Source: Chitinophagaceae bacterium PMP191F
GTDB lineage: Bacteria > Bacteroidota > Bacteroidia > Chitinophagales > Chitinophagaceae
Reading direction: 5' to 3'
NCBI GenBank assembly: GCA_001302245.1
Contig: LGYU01000013.1
Location: forward strand, 248,001-312,000
Length of the DNA: 64,000 nucleotides
Part shown: positions 51,930-60,780 of the stretch, piece by piece
How positions within the stretch are numbered: the first letter of the stretch is position 1
Layout of the letters: the number at the start of each line of letters is the position of its first letter
Translations under genes and position numbers: made by a program
Notes under the pieces: generated by a model
What the model saw: the letters and a program-made list of their open reading frames with translations, nothing else
What the model was told of the DNA's origin: nothing
The model's database searches: none

Positions 51930-53066
51930 CTATAAAACCCCTTTTGTAGAAGGCAGGTAATTAGACAAAGGATCACGTTTCACAGCCATACGGATGGCCT
52001 TGGCAAATGCTTTAAAAATAGCTTCTATTTTATGATGTTCATTGTCACCATGGCATTCGATGTTCAGGTTACATTTAGCACCATCAGAGAATGATTTGAA
52101 GAAATGGAAAAACATTTCTGTTGGCATTTCCCCGATCCTTTCTCTTTTGAAAGAAGCATTCCATACAATCCAGTTACGGCCACCAAAATCGATCAATACT
52201 TTTGCGTCTGCTTCATCCATGGGCAACGCAAAGCCATAACGTTCCATACCACGTTTATCGGCCAGTGCCTGTGCAAAGGCTTCACCCAGTGCAATACCGG
52301 TATCTTCAATAGTGTGATGTTCATCCACATGCAGATCACCATTGGTACGGATAGTAAGATCCATTTTTCCATGACGGGCAATCTGTTCCAGCATGTGATC
52401 AAAGAAACCAAGACCTGTAAAAATACCTGCCTTACCACGACCATCAATATTCAGTTCGATCTTGATCTGTGTTTCGTTGGTATTGCGTTCGTGTATTACA
52501 TGGCGCAGTCCCAGGCGCAGGTACTCGTAAATAGCGCTCCAATCGGAGGTTTCCAGAGCAATAACCTGTTGCAGCTCTGCCATTTTATCTTTGATCTCTG
52601 CTGCACCCAGGCCGGCTTCGTTGTTGAGCCAGATAGCTTTACAGCCAAGATTTTTTGCCAGTTGTACATCGGTAATACGGTCGCCGATGACATAAGAATT
52701 TTCAATATCGTATTCGTCATTAAAGTATTGCGTAAGCATTCCGGTGCCGGGCTTGCGTGTAGGAGCATTGTCGGCAGGAAACGTTTTGTCAATATGCACG
52801 GCACTGAAATGGATGCCTTCACCTTTCAGGCTTTTCATTACCAGGTTGTGCAGCGGCCAGAAAGTATCTTCCGGAAAAGCAGCTGTACCCAGGCCGTCCT
52901 GGTTGGTCACCATTACCAGCTCGTAATCGAATTCATGGGCAATACGCCTCATGTATTCAAACATGCCGGGATAGAAGGTCAGCTTATCAAATGAATCCAG
53001 CTGATAGGTGGGGGGCGCTTCATTGATCAGTGTACCGTCGCGATCAATAAACAAAACTCGTTTCAT
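51930..53066 (-). CDS. hisB: Bifunctional histidinol-phosphatase / imidazoleglycerol-phosphate dehydratase
   Basis: The seventh and ninth steps of histidine synthesis, 378 residues. The N-terminal HAD phosphatase has [11 protein letters not shown] (Asp8, Asp10), [10 protein letters not shown] and [16 protein letters not shown]. The dehydratase domain has [40 protein letters not shown] and [18 protein letters not shown], with the paired metal-binding His residues. ATG 53066 fits the HAD domain start. Last gene of hisGDCB in this window; hisH, A, F and I are elsewhere. Confidence 0.95.
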   Translation of the reverse strand: MKRVLFIDRDGTLINEAPPTYQLDSFDKLTFYPGMFEYMRRIAHEFDYELVMVTNQDGLGTAAFPEDTFWPLHNLVMKSLKGEGIHFSAVHIDKTFPADNAPTRKPGTGMLTQYFNDEYDIENSYVIGDRITDVQLAKNLGCKAIWLNNEAGLGAAEIKDKMAELQQVIALETSDWSAIYEYLRLGLRHVIHERNTNETQIKIELNIDGRGKAGIFTGLGFFDHMLEQIARHGKMDLTIRTNGDLHVDEHHTIEDTGIALGEAFAQALADKRGMERYGFALPMDEADAKVLIDFGGRNWIVWNASFKRERIGEMPTEMFFHFFKSFSDGAKCNLNIECHGDNEHHKIEAIFKAFAKAIRMAVKRDPLSNYLPSTKGVL

Positions 53067-53179
53067 TGTATTGTTGTTAGCTTTTATTGTAGGGTAAATG
53101 TTCAATAAGCGGTATTCAATGCTCAATGAGCAATTCGTTTGTATGCCATGACTGATGTTTCACCAGTCACATTTACTAA

Positions 53180-54235
53180 TTATGTGTTTCCGAATTGTTG
53201 CAAAACCTGCAACAGGTTTTCATTTTCCATAGAGGTACCCACGGTAATACGCAGGCAACCCAGGCACAATATTACATTACTCCTGTCTCGCACCACAATG
53301 CCATTTTCCAGTAAATATTCATATATCTTTTTAGCTTCTGTAACCTGCACCAGCAAAAAGTTGGCATCTGAAGGATATATTTTCTGTACAAATGATAATT
53401 TCTGTAAACCTTCAGCCAATGTCTGTCTTTGTGCAACGATTTCCCGGATCATGTCATTTACCTGTTCTACTTCTTCCAGTGCCTGTAAGGTCAGATCCTG
53501 CGATGCCTGGTTAATGTTGTACGGAGGTTTGATCTTGTTCATTACACCTACAATAGCTTCCGAAGAAAATGCAATTCCCACGCGTAATGCTGCCAGTCCC
53601 CATGCTTTTGACAGGGTTTGTAAGATCACCAGGTTGGGGTAGTCCTGCAGTTCCTGTGTAAAGGAACGGAAACGTGAAAAGTTGATATAGGCTTCGTCTA
53701 TTACCACAATTCCTGAATAGTTATTCAATATTACTTCAATGTCTTCGCGACTCAGTGAATTGCCGGTGGGATTATTGGGTGAGCACAGGAATATGGCTTT
53801 CGTATTGTCATCAATCGCTTCTTCAATAGCGGGCAGATCTAACTGGAAAGCAGCGGTAAGTGGTACTTTTTTAATAGCCACATTGTTGATATTGGCGCTT
53901 ACCTCGTACATGCCATATGTGGGCGGACAAATAATGATATTGTCTGTAGCAGGTTCACAGAATGCGCGGATCACAATATCAATACATTCGTCACTGCCAT
54001 TGCCTAAGAAAATATTTTCTGCCGGAACGCCTTTTACTTCGCTCAGTTTTTGCTTTACTTTTTGTTGTAAAGGATCAGGGTAGCGATTGTACCAGCGTGT
54101 AGTGGGAGATCCCAGGCTGTTTTCATTGGCATCGAGAAAAATACGTGCTTCACCGGTAAACTCATCTCTTGCTGAAGAGTACGGAACCAGTTTTTTTATA
54201 TTCTCACGTATCAGATCATCTAAGTTGAATTGCAT
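53180..54235 (-). CDS. hisC: Histidinol-phosphate aminotransferase
   Basis: A PLP enzyme converting imidazole-acetol phosphate to histidinol phosphate, 351 residues. Motifs are LDANENSLGSP, RYPDPLQQKVK, NIFLGNGSDECIDIVIRAF, CSPNNPTGNSL, VIDEAYINFSR and the Schiff-base LQTLSKAWGLAALRVG. ATG 54235 begins the MQFNLDDLIRENIKKLVPYS start typical of HisC. Separated by 80 bases from hisD and 113 from hisB. Confidence 0.95.
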   Translation of the reverse strand: MQFNLDDLIRENIKKLVPYSSARDEFTGEARIFLDANENSLGSPTTRWYNRYPDPLQQKVKQKLSEVKGVPAENIFLGNGSDECIDIVIRAFCEPATDNIIICPPTYGMYEVSANINNVAIKKVPLTAAFQLDLPAIEEAIDDNTKAIFLCSPNNPTGNSLSREDIEVILNNYSGIVVIDEAYINFSRFRSFTQELQDYPNLVILQTLSKAWGLAALRVGIAFSSEAIVGVMNKIKPPYNINQASQDLTLQALEEVEQVNDMIREIVAQRQTLAEGLQKLSFVQKIYPSDANFLLVQVTEAKKIYEYLLENGIVVRDRSNVILCLGCLRITVGTSMENENLLQVLQQFGNT

Positions 54236-54315
54236 GTTTTTTGTTTGTAATAGTAAGTGGTGAATGGTCAATGGTGAGTGGCCGTTATTATTTGCAGGAT
54301 GTTTTGTTTTAAAAC

Positions 54316-55596
54316 TTATGACTCATTCAACCTGATTTTTACCGCATTGGCATGAGCCTGTAACCCCTCTGCTTCGGCCATTGTAATCACCATGTTACCG
54401 ATATTTTTTAAACCTTTTTCACTCAATTGCTGGAAAGTGATCTTTTTTACAAAGCTGTCAACACTTACACCACTATAAGCTGTGGCAAAACCATTGGTGG
54501 GTAATGTATGGTTGGTACCGCTGGCATAATCACCGGCACTTTCCGGAGAATGATGGCCCAGGAATACGGAACCGGCGTTGATCACCTGTTCTGCCAGTTC
54601 TGCGGCCTGGTTGCTGGCAATAATAAGATGTTCCGGGGCATAGGTATTTAACAGTTCAAACGCTTCGGTAGTATTTTTTACCACAATGAAACGACTGTTC
54701 TCCAATGCTTTTGCTGCAATATCTTTTCGTGGTAAAGAAGCCAGTTGTAATGCAACCTGCTGGCGACAGGCTTCTACCAACTGTTCTGTATCGGTAACCA
54801 ATACTACCTGGCTGTCAGGACCGTGTTCGGCCTGGCTCAGCAGGTCGGCAGCAATAAAAGCAGGATTGGCAGAGCTATCGGCAAATACAGCCACTTCACT
54901 GGGACCAGCCGGCATGTCAATAGCCACGCCCTGTTGTTGTACCAGTTGTTTGGCACAGGTTACATATTGATTGCCCGGACCGAATATTTTGAATACCTGT
55001 GGAATGCTTTCCGTACCGTAAGCCATGGCTGCAATAGCCTGCACACCGCCTACACGGAACACTTTGGTAATACCCACTGCTTTGGCTGCAAACAAAATTG
55101 CAGGATGCAGGTTGCCCGATGCATCGGGGGGAGAACACAATATGATCTCTTTACATCCTGCCAGTTTAGCGGGTACACCCAACATTAATATAGTGGAGAA
55201 CAACGGAGCAGATCCGCCGGGTATATACAATCCCACTTTTTCAATGCCCACATTTTTACGCCAGCACAATACTTCCGGCATTGTTTCTACAGGTGCCTGT
55301 TCTGTTAATTGCTGTTTGTGAAAAGTTTCAATATTCACTTTGGCGGAGAGGATGGCAGCTTTCAGTTTTACATCCAGCACCTGTTGCGCCTGCAGAAATG
55401 CAGACTCCGGTACCAGCAGCTCATCGATGGTTGCTTTGTCGAACTGTTTTGTAAATGCTTTTACTGCGGCATCTCCGTTTGCCTTTACTTCCTGCAATAC
55501 ATTATTTACAGTAGCTTCCAGCGCAGAGGCATCTGCCAACGGGCGTTGTAAGATCGTTTTCCATTCGCGCTGTTCCGGATACTTGTATACATTCAT
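54316..55596 (-). CDS. hisD: Histidinol dehydrogenase
   Basis: Zinc- and NAD-dependent double oxidation of histidinol to histidine, 426 residues, the standard length. Signatures are VGLYIPGGSAPLFSTILML, IFGPGNQYVTCAKQLV, IDMPAGPSEVAVFAD, LLSQAEHGPDSQVVLVT (catalytic His) and AGSVFLGHHSPESAGDYASG, ending in the conserved TNHTLPT block. Lies 37 bases after hisG. Confidence 0.96.
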   Translation of the reverse strand: MNVYKYPEQREWKTILQRPLADASALEATVNNVLQEVKANGDAAVKAFTKQFDKATIDELLVPESAFLQAQQVLDVKLKAAILSAKVNIETFHKQQLTEQAPVETMPEVLCWRKNVGIEKVGLYIPGGSAPLFSTILMLGVPAKLAGCKEIILCSPPDASGNLHPAILFAAKAVGITKVFRVGGVQAIAAMAYGTESIPQVFKIFGPGNQYVTCAKQLVQQQGVAIDMPAGPSEVAVFADSSANPAFIAADLLSQAEHGPDSQVVLVTDTEQLVEACRQQVALQLASLPRKDIAAKALENSRFIVVKNTTEAFELLNTYAPEHLIIASNQAAELAEQVINAGSVFLGHHSPESAGDYASGTNHTLPTNGFATAYSGVSVDSFVKKITFQQLSEKGLKNIGNMVITMAEAEGLQAHANAVKIRLNES

Positions 55597-55633
55597 GCTG
55601 TAAATATTTTGATCGGTTTCCTGAATCGTGTTT

Positions 55634-56509
55634 CTACATCACCATTTTTTCAATTGGTACCACCAATATACCCTGTGCACCTGCCATTTTCAGTTGTTCA
55701 ATGATATCCCAGAAAGTATCTTCGCTCAGTACGCTATGTACGCTGCTCCAGCCGCTTTCAGCCAGTGGCAGTACCGTAGGGCTTTTCATACCGGGCAACA
55801 ATGCTATAATTTCAGGCAGTTTTTCGTTGGGGGCATTCAGCAAAACGTATTTATTGCGTTTTGCCTTTTTTACTGAACGTATGCGGAACAACAATCTTTC
55901 CAGTAATTGCTGTTGCTCAGTGTTCAGTTTGCTGTTCTTTATCAGTACGGCCTGCGATTGCAGGATGTTAGCTACTTCTTTTAAACCGTTCATGAACAGG
56001 GTAGAACCGCTGCTTACAAGATCGGCTACTACATCGGCCAGGCCAATGCCGGGTGCAATTTCTACAGATCCGCTGATCTCGTGTATCTCTGCTTTTACGT
56101 TGTTGGAGCGCAGAAATTCATTGACCAGGAAGGGGTAGCTGGTAGCAATGCGCTTGCCTTCCAGTGTTTCCGGTCCATTGTAAGAATCGCTGCGTGGAAT
56201 GGCAATAGACAGGCGGCATTTGCCAAATCCCAGTTTTTCAACTACTTCTGCCTGTTTATTTTTTTCAAACAATACGTTTTCGCCCACTACACCTACATCA
56301 GCCACGCCATCTTCCACATATTGCGGAATATCGTCATCGCGCAGAAAAAATACTTCCAGCGGAAAATTATCAGCTTCTGTTTTAAGCCGGTCTTTTACGT
56401 TGCGCAGGTCAATACCGCATTCTTTCAGCAACTGCACTGAATCTTCATACAGGCGACCTGATTTCTGGATGGCAATACGGAGCTTAGTCTGGACTATTGT
56501 CTGAACCAT
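55634..56509 (-). CDS. hisG: ATP phosphoribosyltransferase, long form
   Basis: Catalyses the first, feedback-controlled step of histidine synthesis. 291 residues with the C-terminal ACT-like regulatory domain, so the long HisG form that does not need HisZ. Motifs are LRIAIQKSGRL, DVGVVGENVLFEK, RIATSYPFLVNEFL (PRPP/substrate region), GSVEIAPGIGLADVVADLVSSG and the C-terminal GMKSPTVLPLAESGWSSVHSV. First structural gene, 200 bases after the his attenuator. Confidence 0.96.
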   Translation of the reverse strand: MVQTIVQTKLRIAIQKSGRLYEDSVQLLKECGIDLRNVKDRLKTEADNFPLEVFFLRDDDIPQYVEDGVADVGVVGENVLFEKNKQAEVVEKLGFGKCRLSIAIPRSDSYNGPETLEGKRIATSYPFLVNEFLRSNNVKAEIHEISGSVEIAPGIGLADVVADLVSSGSTLFMNGLKEVANILQSQAVLIKNSKLNTEQQQLLERLLFRIRSVKKAKRNKYVLLNAPNEKLPEIIALLPGMKSPTVLPLAESGWSSVHSVLSEDTFWDIIEQLKMAGAQGILVVPIEKMVM

Positions 56510-56708
56510 GATTTATAATGATTTTAAAGATTTGGAGGAATAGTGCTTGTCTGATATTTTATTATTTCCAATTTGTTTGAATGTAAGGCTTTGCGTTGCA
56601 TAGCCAATGATCTTTTGGGTGATATTCCTGTATTTTAAATCAGCCATTATAGTATTATTTGGTTTCCGGATCATTCATTTCCTTTTAATCCCCCAAAATC
56701 CTGGTAAT
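56510..56708. other. Stretch between his attenuator and hisG
   Basis: An untranslated leader of about 200 bases (minus strand) between the attenuator and the hisG start. No second promoter matching TAnnTTTG and no open frame was seen. Confidence 0.4.
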
Positions 56709-56734
56709 AAAAAAGGCTTACCCTCCGGTAAGCC
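56709..56734 (-). terminator. Attenuator terminator of the his operon
   Basis: On the minus strand GGCTTACC (56734-56727), loop GGAG, GGTAAGCC (56722-56715), then TTTTTT. It lies 40 bases past the leader stop and 200 before hisG. Confidence 0.9.
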
Positions 56735-56770
56735 TCTATAATATGCTGGCACTCTATACATAGCACCATC

Positions 56771-56778
56771 GGCCTACC
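56771..56778 (-). promoter_or_regulatory. his antiterminator segment
   Basis: Minus strand GGTAGGCC pairs over 8 bp (one G-U) with GGCUUACC, the 5' arm of the attenuator at 56727-56734. It overlaps the leader stop codon (AGG TAG), so a ribosome at the stop would block it and a ribosome stalled on the His codons would expose it. Confidence 0.75.
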
Positions 56779-56824
56779 TGCTGGGGTAAGTATGATGATG
56801 ATGGATATGAGCGAATAAATTCAT
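56774..56824 (-). CDS. Histidine leader peptide (hisL-like)
   Basis: A 16-codon frame MNLFAHIHHHHTYPSR with a TAG stop, containing five His of which four are consecutive CAT codons. It starts 10 bases downstream of a consensus -7 box and is followed by a mutually exclusive antiterminator and terminator. This is the full textbook layout of ribosome-mediated his attenuation, placed ahead of hisG. It is unlikely to be annotated by standard gene finders because of its length. Confidence 0.9.
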   Translation of the reverse strand: MNLFAHIHHHHTYPSR

Positions 56825-56834
56825 AATTGCGGGG

Positions 56835-56864
56835 CAAAAATACTATTTACATCTGTCTGGCAAA
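56835..56864 (-). promoter_or_regulatory. his operon promoter
   Basis: On the minus strand TTTG (56864-56861), 18-base spacer, TATTTTTG (56842-56835). Identical in layout to the aromatic operon promoter. Confidence 0.75.
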
Positions 56865-57055
56865 AAAAATATTTTGATCAAAAAGGGTTTCCGCTGGTCA
56901 CTTTTATTTGTTGCCGCCGCGCGGTATATCTTTAATTTGAACGTCTTATATATTCTTTAGAGGATTACACCCTTTAGTGAACCACTATTTGCCGACAGCA
57001 AGACCCCTGTCTGGTAAATGCCTTACAATAAACTCATAAAAAAACCAGATTCATC

Positions 57056-59500
57056 ATGAGAAAGCTATCGCTGCTTGTTTTCATTTTTTCCCTGTCCTTT
57101 GCCCAGGCCCAGGATGACGGTTATAAACTGCCTCCCAAAGAGATTGCCGACCTGTTGCTGGCCAAATCGACTCCTGGCGTAAGTATTGACAAAAAGGCCG
57201 AATGGATGTTATTGATCGAAAGGAACAGCTATCCTTCTGTAGAAGAGCTGGCACAACCCGAATACCGTATTGCGGGCCTGCGTATTAATCCCAACAACTA
57301 TTCGCCCAGTCGTCAGAACTTTATCAATAACTTCTCTTTAAAGAATATTAAAACCGGCAAACAGTTCCAGATCACCGGTTTACCTGCTGCTATGCTGGCA
57401 GCAACATTCAGTTGGAGTCCCGATGAGAAAAAGATCGCATTTACCAATACTACCAACCAGCAGGTTGATCTGTATGTAATTGACGTGGCTACCCAGAAAG
57501 CGGTAAAAGTGAGCAAGCAACCTGTGAATGTATTGCTGGGCAGTGCATTTATATGGGTTGATAACAATACCCTTTTGTATAAAGCAGCTTTGAAACCTGC
57601 TTCTGCGGCACCTGCCAGGTCATTGATGCCCAAAGGCCCTGCCATCCAGGAAAACCTGGGCAAAGCGGCTCCCAGTCGTACTTACCAGGATCTTATCAAA
57701 TCGCCTTACGATGAGCAGTTGTTTGAGTTTTATGCTACCACGCAACTGGTAAAAAATGTAAATGGTGTTGAAACCAAGATCGGTACACCGGAAATTTACA
57801 GTAGCGTAAGCCTGTCTCCTGATAAAAAATACATGATGGTGCGCACTATCCGTAAGCCATTCTCTTACCTGGTGCCTGCCAGCGGTTTCTTTTCTACACT
57901 TACTGTAACTGACATCAATGGTAAAGTAGTGAAAGAACTGGCTAAACTGCCTTCTTCTGAAACATCACCTTCAGGTTTTGACAACGTACAGAATGCTCCC
58001 CGTTCATTCGACTGGCGCGATGATGAGCCTGCTACCATTACCTGGGCTGAACCCCTGGACAGCGGTTTGATCAAAAACAAAATGGATTATCACGATGTGG
58101 TATATTCATTGTCTGCTCCATTTACCGCTGCTCCCAAAGAATTGTTTAAAACACAACTGCGTTTCCGTAACATCAGCTGGGGTAATGAAACTCTGGCACT
58201 GGTGAGTGAAGGCCTTACCGGCAAACAAACTGCACGTATGAGCCGTTACAATCCTTCTACCGGACAACTGGAAGTGTTACTGGAAAGAAATACCACTGAT
58301 GCTTACAACAGTCCTGGTATGCCGGTTTCGGCCCGCAACAAATATGGCCGCAACGTAATACAGGTAATTGATAATGGTACCAAACTGCTGATGAACAATA
58401 CTACCGGCAGTTCTCCAAAAGGTGACCTGCCGTTCCTGGCAAAGTTTGACCTGGCCACTAAAAAATCAGAGATCATCTGGCGTTGCCAGGAAGGTACTTA
58501 TGAATCAGTAACAGAAGTACTGGATGCTGATAAACTGATCGTATTGACGCGTCGTGAGTCGCAGAAAGAAGTACCGAATTATTATGTAAAAAACCTGCTG
58601 CTGAAAACAGCCGATCAGCCTATTACCAGCTTTAGCAATCCTTATCCGCAACTGGAGGGCATTTCCAAACAGAAAATATCTTACAAACGTGCAGATGGCG
58701 TTGACCTGACCGGCGATCTGTATCTGCCCAAAGGATATGATGCTAAAAAAGATGGTCCTTTGCCCGTGATCATGTGGGCATATCCCCGTGAATTCAACTC
58801 TGCTGCTGATGCTGCACAGGTACGTGGTTCACAGGATCGTTTTACCAACATCAGTTGGGGTTCTCCCATTTTCTGGGTAACACAGGGATACGCGGTGTTC
58901 GATAACGCCGAAATGCCCATTGTTGCAGCCGGAACTGATAAAAAGCCGAATGACAATTTTATAGACCAGTTGAAATGGAATGCAGAAGCTGCTATTAACA
59001 AACTGTCTGAAATGGGAGTAGGTGACAGAAACCGTGTTGCAGTAGGTGGCCATAGCTATGGTGCATTCATGACTGCTAACCTGCTGGCACATACCAACCT
59101 GTTCAAAGCCGGTATTGCCCGTAGTGGTGCTTACAACAGAACCCTGACTCCGTTCGGATTCCAGAACGAAGACCGTACTTACTGGCAGGCGCCTGATCTG
59201 TACTACCAGATGAGTCCGTTCAGCTATGCTGATAAAATTAAAACTCCGTTACTGCTGATCCATGGTGATGCAGATGACAACCCTGGTACATTCCCCATCC
59301 AGAGTGAGCGTTTGTTCAATGCCGTTAAAGGTGCAGGTGGTACAGTGCGTTTTGTATCACTGCCTTTTGAAGCACACGGATACCGCGGTAAAGAAAACCT
59401 GCTGCAGGTATTGTATGAGCAGAATGCATGGCTGGATAAATATGTAAAGAATGCCGGTAAAAACACTACCACCGGTACTACAGAGAAAAAAGGCTTCTAA
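57056..59500 (+). CDS. S9-family prolyl-oligopeptidase-type peptidase
   Basis: An exported serine peptidase of 814 residues. A signal peptide (to FAQAQ, residue about 19) is followed by a beta-propeller-like region (about 60-530) with WSPDEKKIAFTN and LSPDKKYMMVRT repeats. The C-terminal alpha/beta hydrolase has the nucleophile GGHSYGAFMTANLLAHT, the acid in IHGDADDNPGT and the His in FEAHGYRG. Bacterial glutamyl-peptidase/dipeptidyl-peptidase-like members share this plan; the exact specificity is open. Monocistronic with a terminator. Confidence 0.92.
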   Translation: MRKLSLLVFIFSLSFAQAQDDGYKLPPKEIADLLLAKSTPGVSIDKKAEWMLLIERNSYPSVEELAQPEYRIAGLRINPNNYSPSRQNFINNFSLKNIKTGKQFQITGLPAAMLAATFSWSPDEKKIAFTNTTNQQVDLYVIDVATQKAVKVSKQPVNVLLGSAFIWVDNNTLLYKAALKPASAAPARSLMPKGPAIQENLGKAAPSRTYQDLIKSPYDEQLFEFYATTQLVKNVNGVETKIGTPEIYSSVSLSPDKKYMMVRTIRKPFSYLVPASGFFSTLTVTDINGKVVKELAKLPSSETSPSGFDNVQNAPRSFDWRDDEPATITWAEPLDSGLIKNKMDYHDVVYSLSAPFTAAPKELFKTQLRFRNISWGNETLALVSEGLTGKQTARMSRYNPSTGQLEVLLERNTTDAYNSPGMPVSARNKYGRNVIQVIDNGTKLLMNNTTGSSPKGDLPFLAKFDLATKKSEIIWRCQEGTYESVTEVLDADKLIVLTRRESQKEVPNYYVKNLLLKTADQPITSFSNPYPQLEGISKQKISYKRADGVDLTGDLYLPKGYDAKKDGPLPVIMWAYPREFNSAADAAQVRGSQDRFTNISWGSPIFWVTQGYAVFDNAEMPIVAAGTDKKPNDNFIDQLKWNAEAAINKLSEMGVGDRNRVAVGGHSYGAFMTANLLAHTNLFKAGIARSGAYNRTLTPFGFQNEDRTYWQAPDLYYQMSPFSYADKIKTPLLLIHGDADDNPGTFPIQSERLFNAVKGAGGTVRFVSLPFEAHGYRGKENLLQVLYEQNAWLDKYVKNAGKNTTTGTTEKKGF

Positions 59501-59518
59501 AAAAGCTTTTGGAAATAA

Positions 59519-59551
59519 TAAATGGCCACCTGCAGAACAGGTGGCCATTTT
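59519..59551. terminator. Terminator after the S9 peptidase gene
   Basis: AAATGGCCACCTG (59520-59532) pairs with CAGGTGGCCATTT (59538-59550), followed by TTTTGTTTT. Confidence 0.8.
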
Positions 59552-59684
59552 GTTTTACAGGTATTCAACAATCAGCTTTTGTACAAAATATAGGTGACTT
59601 GCCGGGTACTATTGCCCGAAACAACGCAGCAATCATGAAACCTGCTGTAACCGGCAACCTGTAACCAACATTCTCCGAACCCCT

Positions 59685-59692
59685 TACCTTTG
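59685..59692 (+). promoter_or_regulatory. Acylphosphatase promoter -7 element
   Basis: TACCTTTG matches TAnnTTTG and ends only six bases before ATG 59699, predicting a leaderless or nearly leaderless mRNA. Confidence 0.5.
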
Positions 59693-59698
59693 TTCTCT

Positions 59699-59971
59699 AT
59701 GCTAAAAACATTTTCCATTATTGTAACCGGCAAGGTACAGGGTGTATATTACCGGCAAAGTACCCGGGAAAAAGCAGTGGAGCTTGGACTGACAGGTATT
59801 GTGCAAAACCGGCCGGATGGCAGTGTGCACATTATAGCTACAGGAACAGGTGAACAACTGAATCAACTGGTGGCCTGGTGCAGACAGGGGCCCGCACGGG
59901 CTGTGGTAACCGGGGTACAGGTGGAAGTAAAAGAGCCACATGGCTTTGACGGATTTTCGGTACTGCGCTGA
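59699..59971 (+). CDS. Acylphosphatase
   Basis: A 90-residue enzyme hydrolysing acyl phosphates, with the catalytic Arg in GKVQGVYYRQSTREKA and the catalytic Asn in GIVQNRPDGSV; the rest of the ferredoxin-like fold is intact. ATG 59699 was chosen because a TTG at 59690 overlaps the -7 promoter box. Cytoplasmic. It may be transcribed with the DUF1080 gene 62 bases downstream. Confidence 0.93.
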   Translation: MLKTFSIIVTGKVQGVYYRQSTREKAVELGLTGIVQNRPDGSVHIIATGTGEQLNQLVAWCRQGPARAVVTGVQVEVKEPHGFDGFSVLR

Positions 59972-60033
59972 AGAAAATACTATTTTTTGCATTAACTTGA
60001 TTGCTCTATTCATTGTACCTAATTCATTTTAAC

Positions 60034-60780
60034 ATGCAACGATTTCTGCTGATCGCTTCCTGTGTGATAGCCCCTGTGGTAGTGGCCGCACAGCAACCCG
60101 TACGTGAAGGTGACCCCAAACTAACAGAGATATGGCAACCCGAACCTACTGTTGTAAAGCCGGGTAAAACGGCTGCGGATGCACCTGCTGATGCCATTGT
60201 ACTTTTTGATGGAAAATCAGCTGCAGCATGGCTGGGTAAAGACAATGCTGCAGCAAAATGGAAAATAGAGGATGGCGCCATGACCGTTGTAAAAGGTGCT
60301 GGTGATATTCATACAAAAGAAAGTTTTGGTGATTGCCAGTTGCATATAGAGTGGCGTACACCGGCTGAAGTAAAAGGTGATGGACAGGGGCGTGGCAACA
60401 GCGGTATTTTCCTGATGGGACGCTATGAATTGCAGGTATTGGATTCTTACAACAACAGAACCTATTCAAACGGACAGGCCGGTAGTATTTATAAACAATT
60501 GCCTCCGCTGGTGAATGCCAGCCGCGGTCCCGGAGAATGGCAGGTATACGATGTGATCTTTACTGCTCCGCGTTTTTATGAGAACGGAACAGTACAATCG
60601 CAGGCCCGCATTACTGTTATTCACAATGGAGTAGTGGTACAAAACAATGCTGCTATCTGGGGCAGCACACAATACATTGGTATTGCCACTTACGAAAAGC
60701 ATGCTGAAAAAGAATCCATCATTTTACAGGATCATGGAAATCCTGTAAGCTACCGGAATATCTGGATCAGGCCGTTGTAG
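60034..60780 (+). CDS. Exported DUF1080 (3-keto-disaccharide hydrolase-like) protein
   Basis: 248 residues with a signal peptide (LLIASCVIAPVVVAAQ). The concanavalin-like DUF1080 fold shows AIVLFDGKSAAAWLG, KWKIEDGAMTVVKG, LHIEWRTPAEVKGDGQGRGN and YELQVLDSYNN, ending VSYRNIWIRPL. Members act on glycans (3-keto-glycoside hydrolysis). Its 3' end overlaps the convergent DUF72 gene by 14 bases. ATG 60034 gives the signal peptide. Confidence 0.88.
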   Translation: MQRFLLIASCVIAPVVVAAQQPVREGDPKLTEIWQPEPTVVKPGKTAADAPADAIVLFDGKSAAAWLGKDNAAAKWKIEDGAMTVVKGAGDIHTKESFGDCQLHIEWRTPAEVKGDGQGRGNSGIFLMGRYELQVLDSYNNRTYSNGQAGSIYKQLPPLVNASRGPGEWQVYDVIFTAPRFYENGTVQSQARITVIHNGVVVQNNAAIWGSTQYIGIATYEKHAEKESIILQDHGNPVSYRNIWIRPL

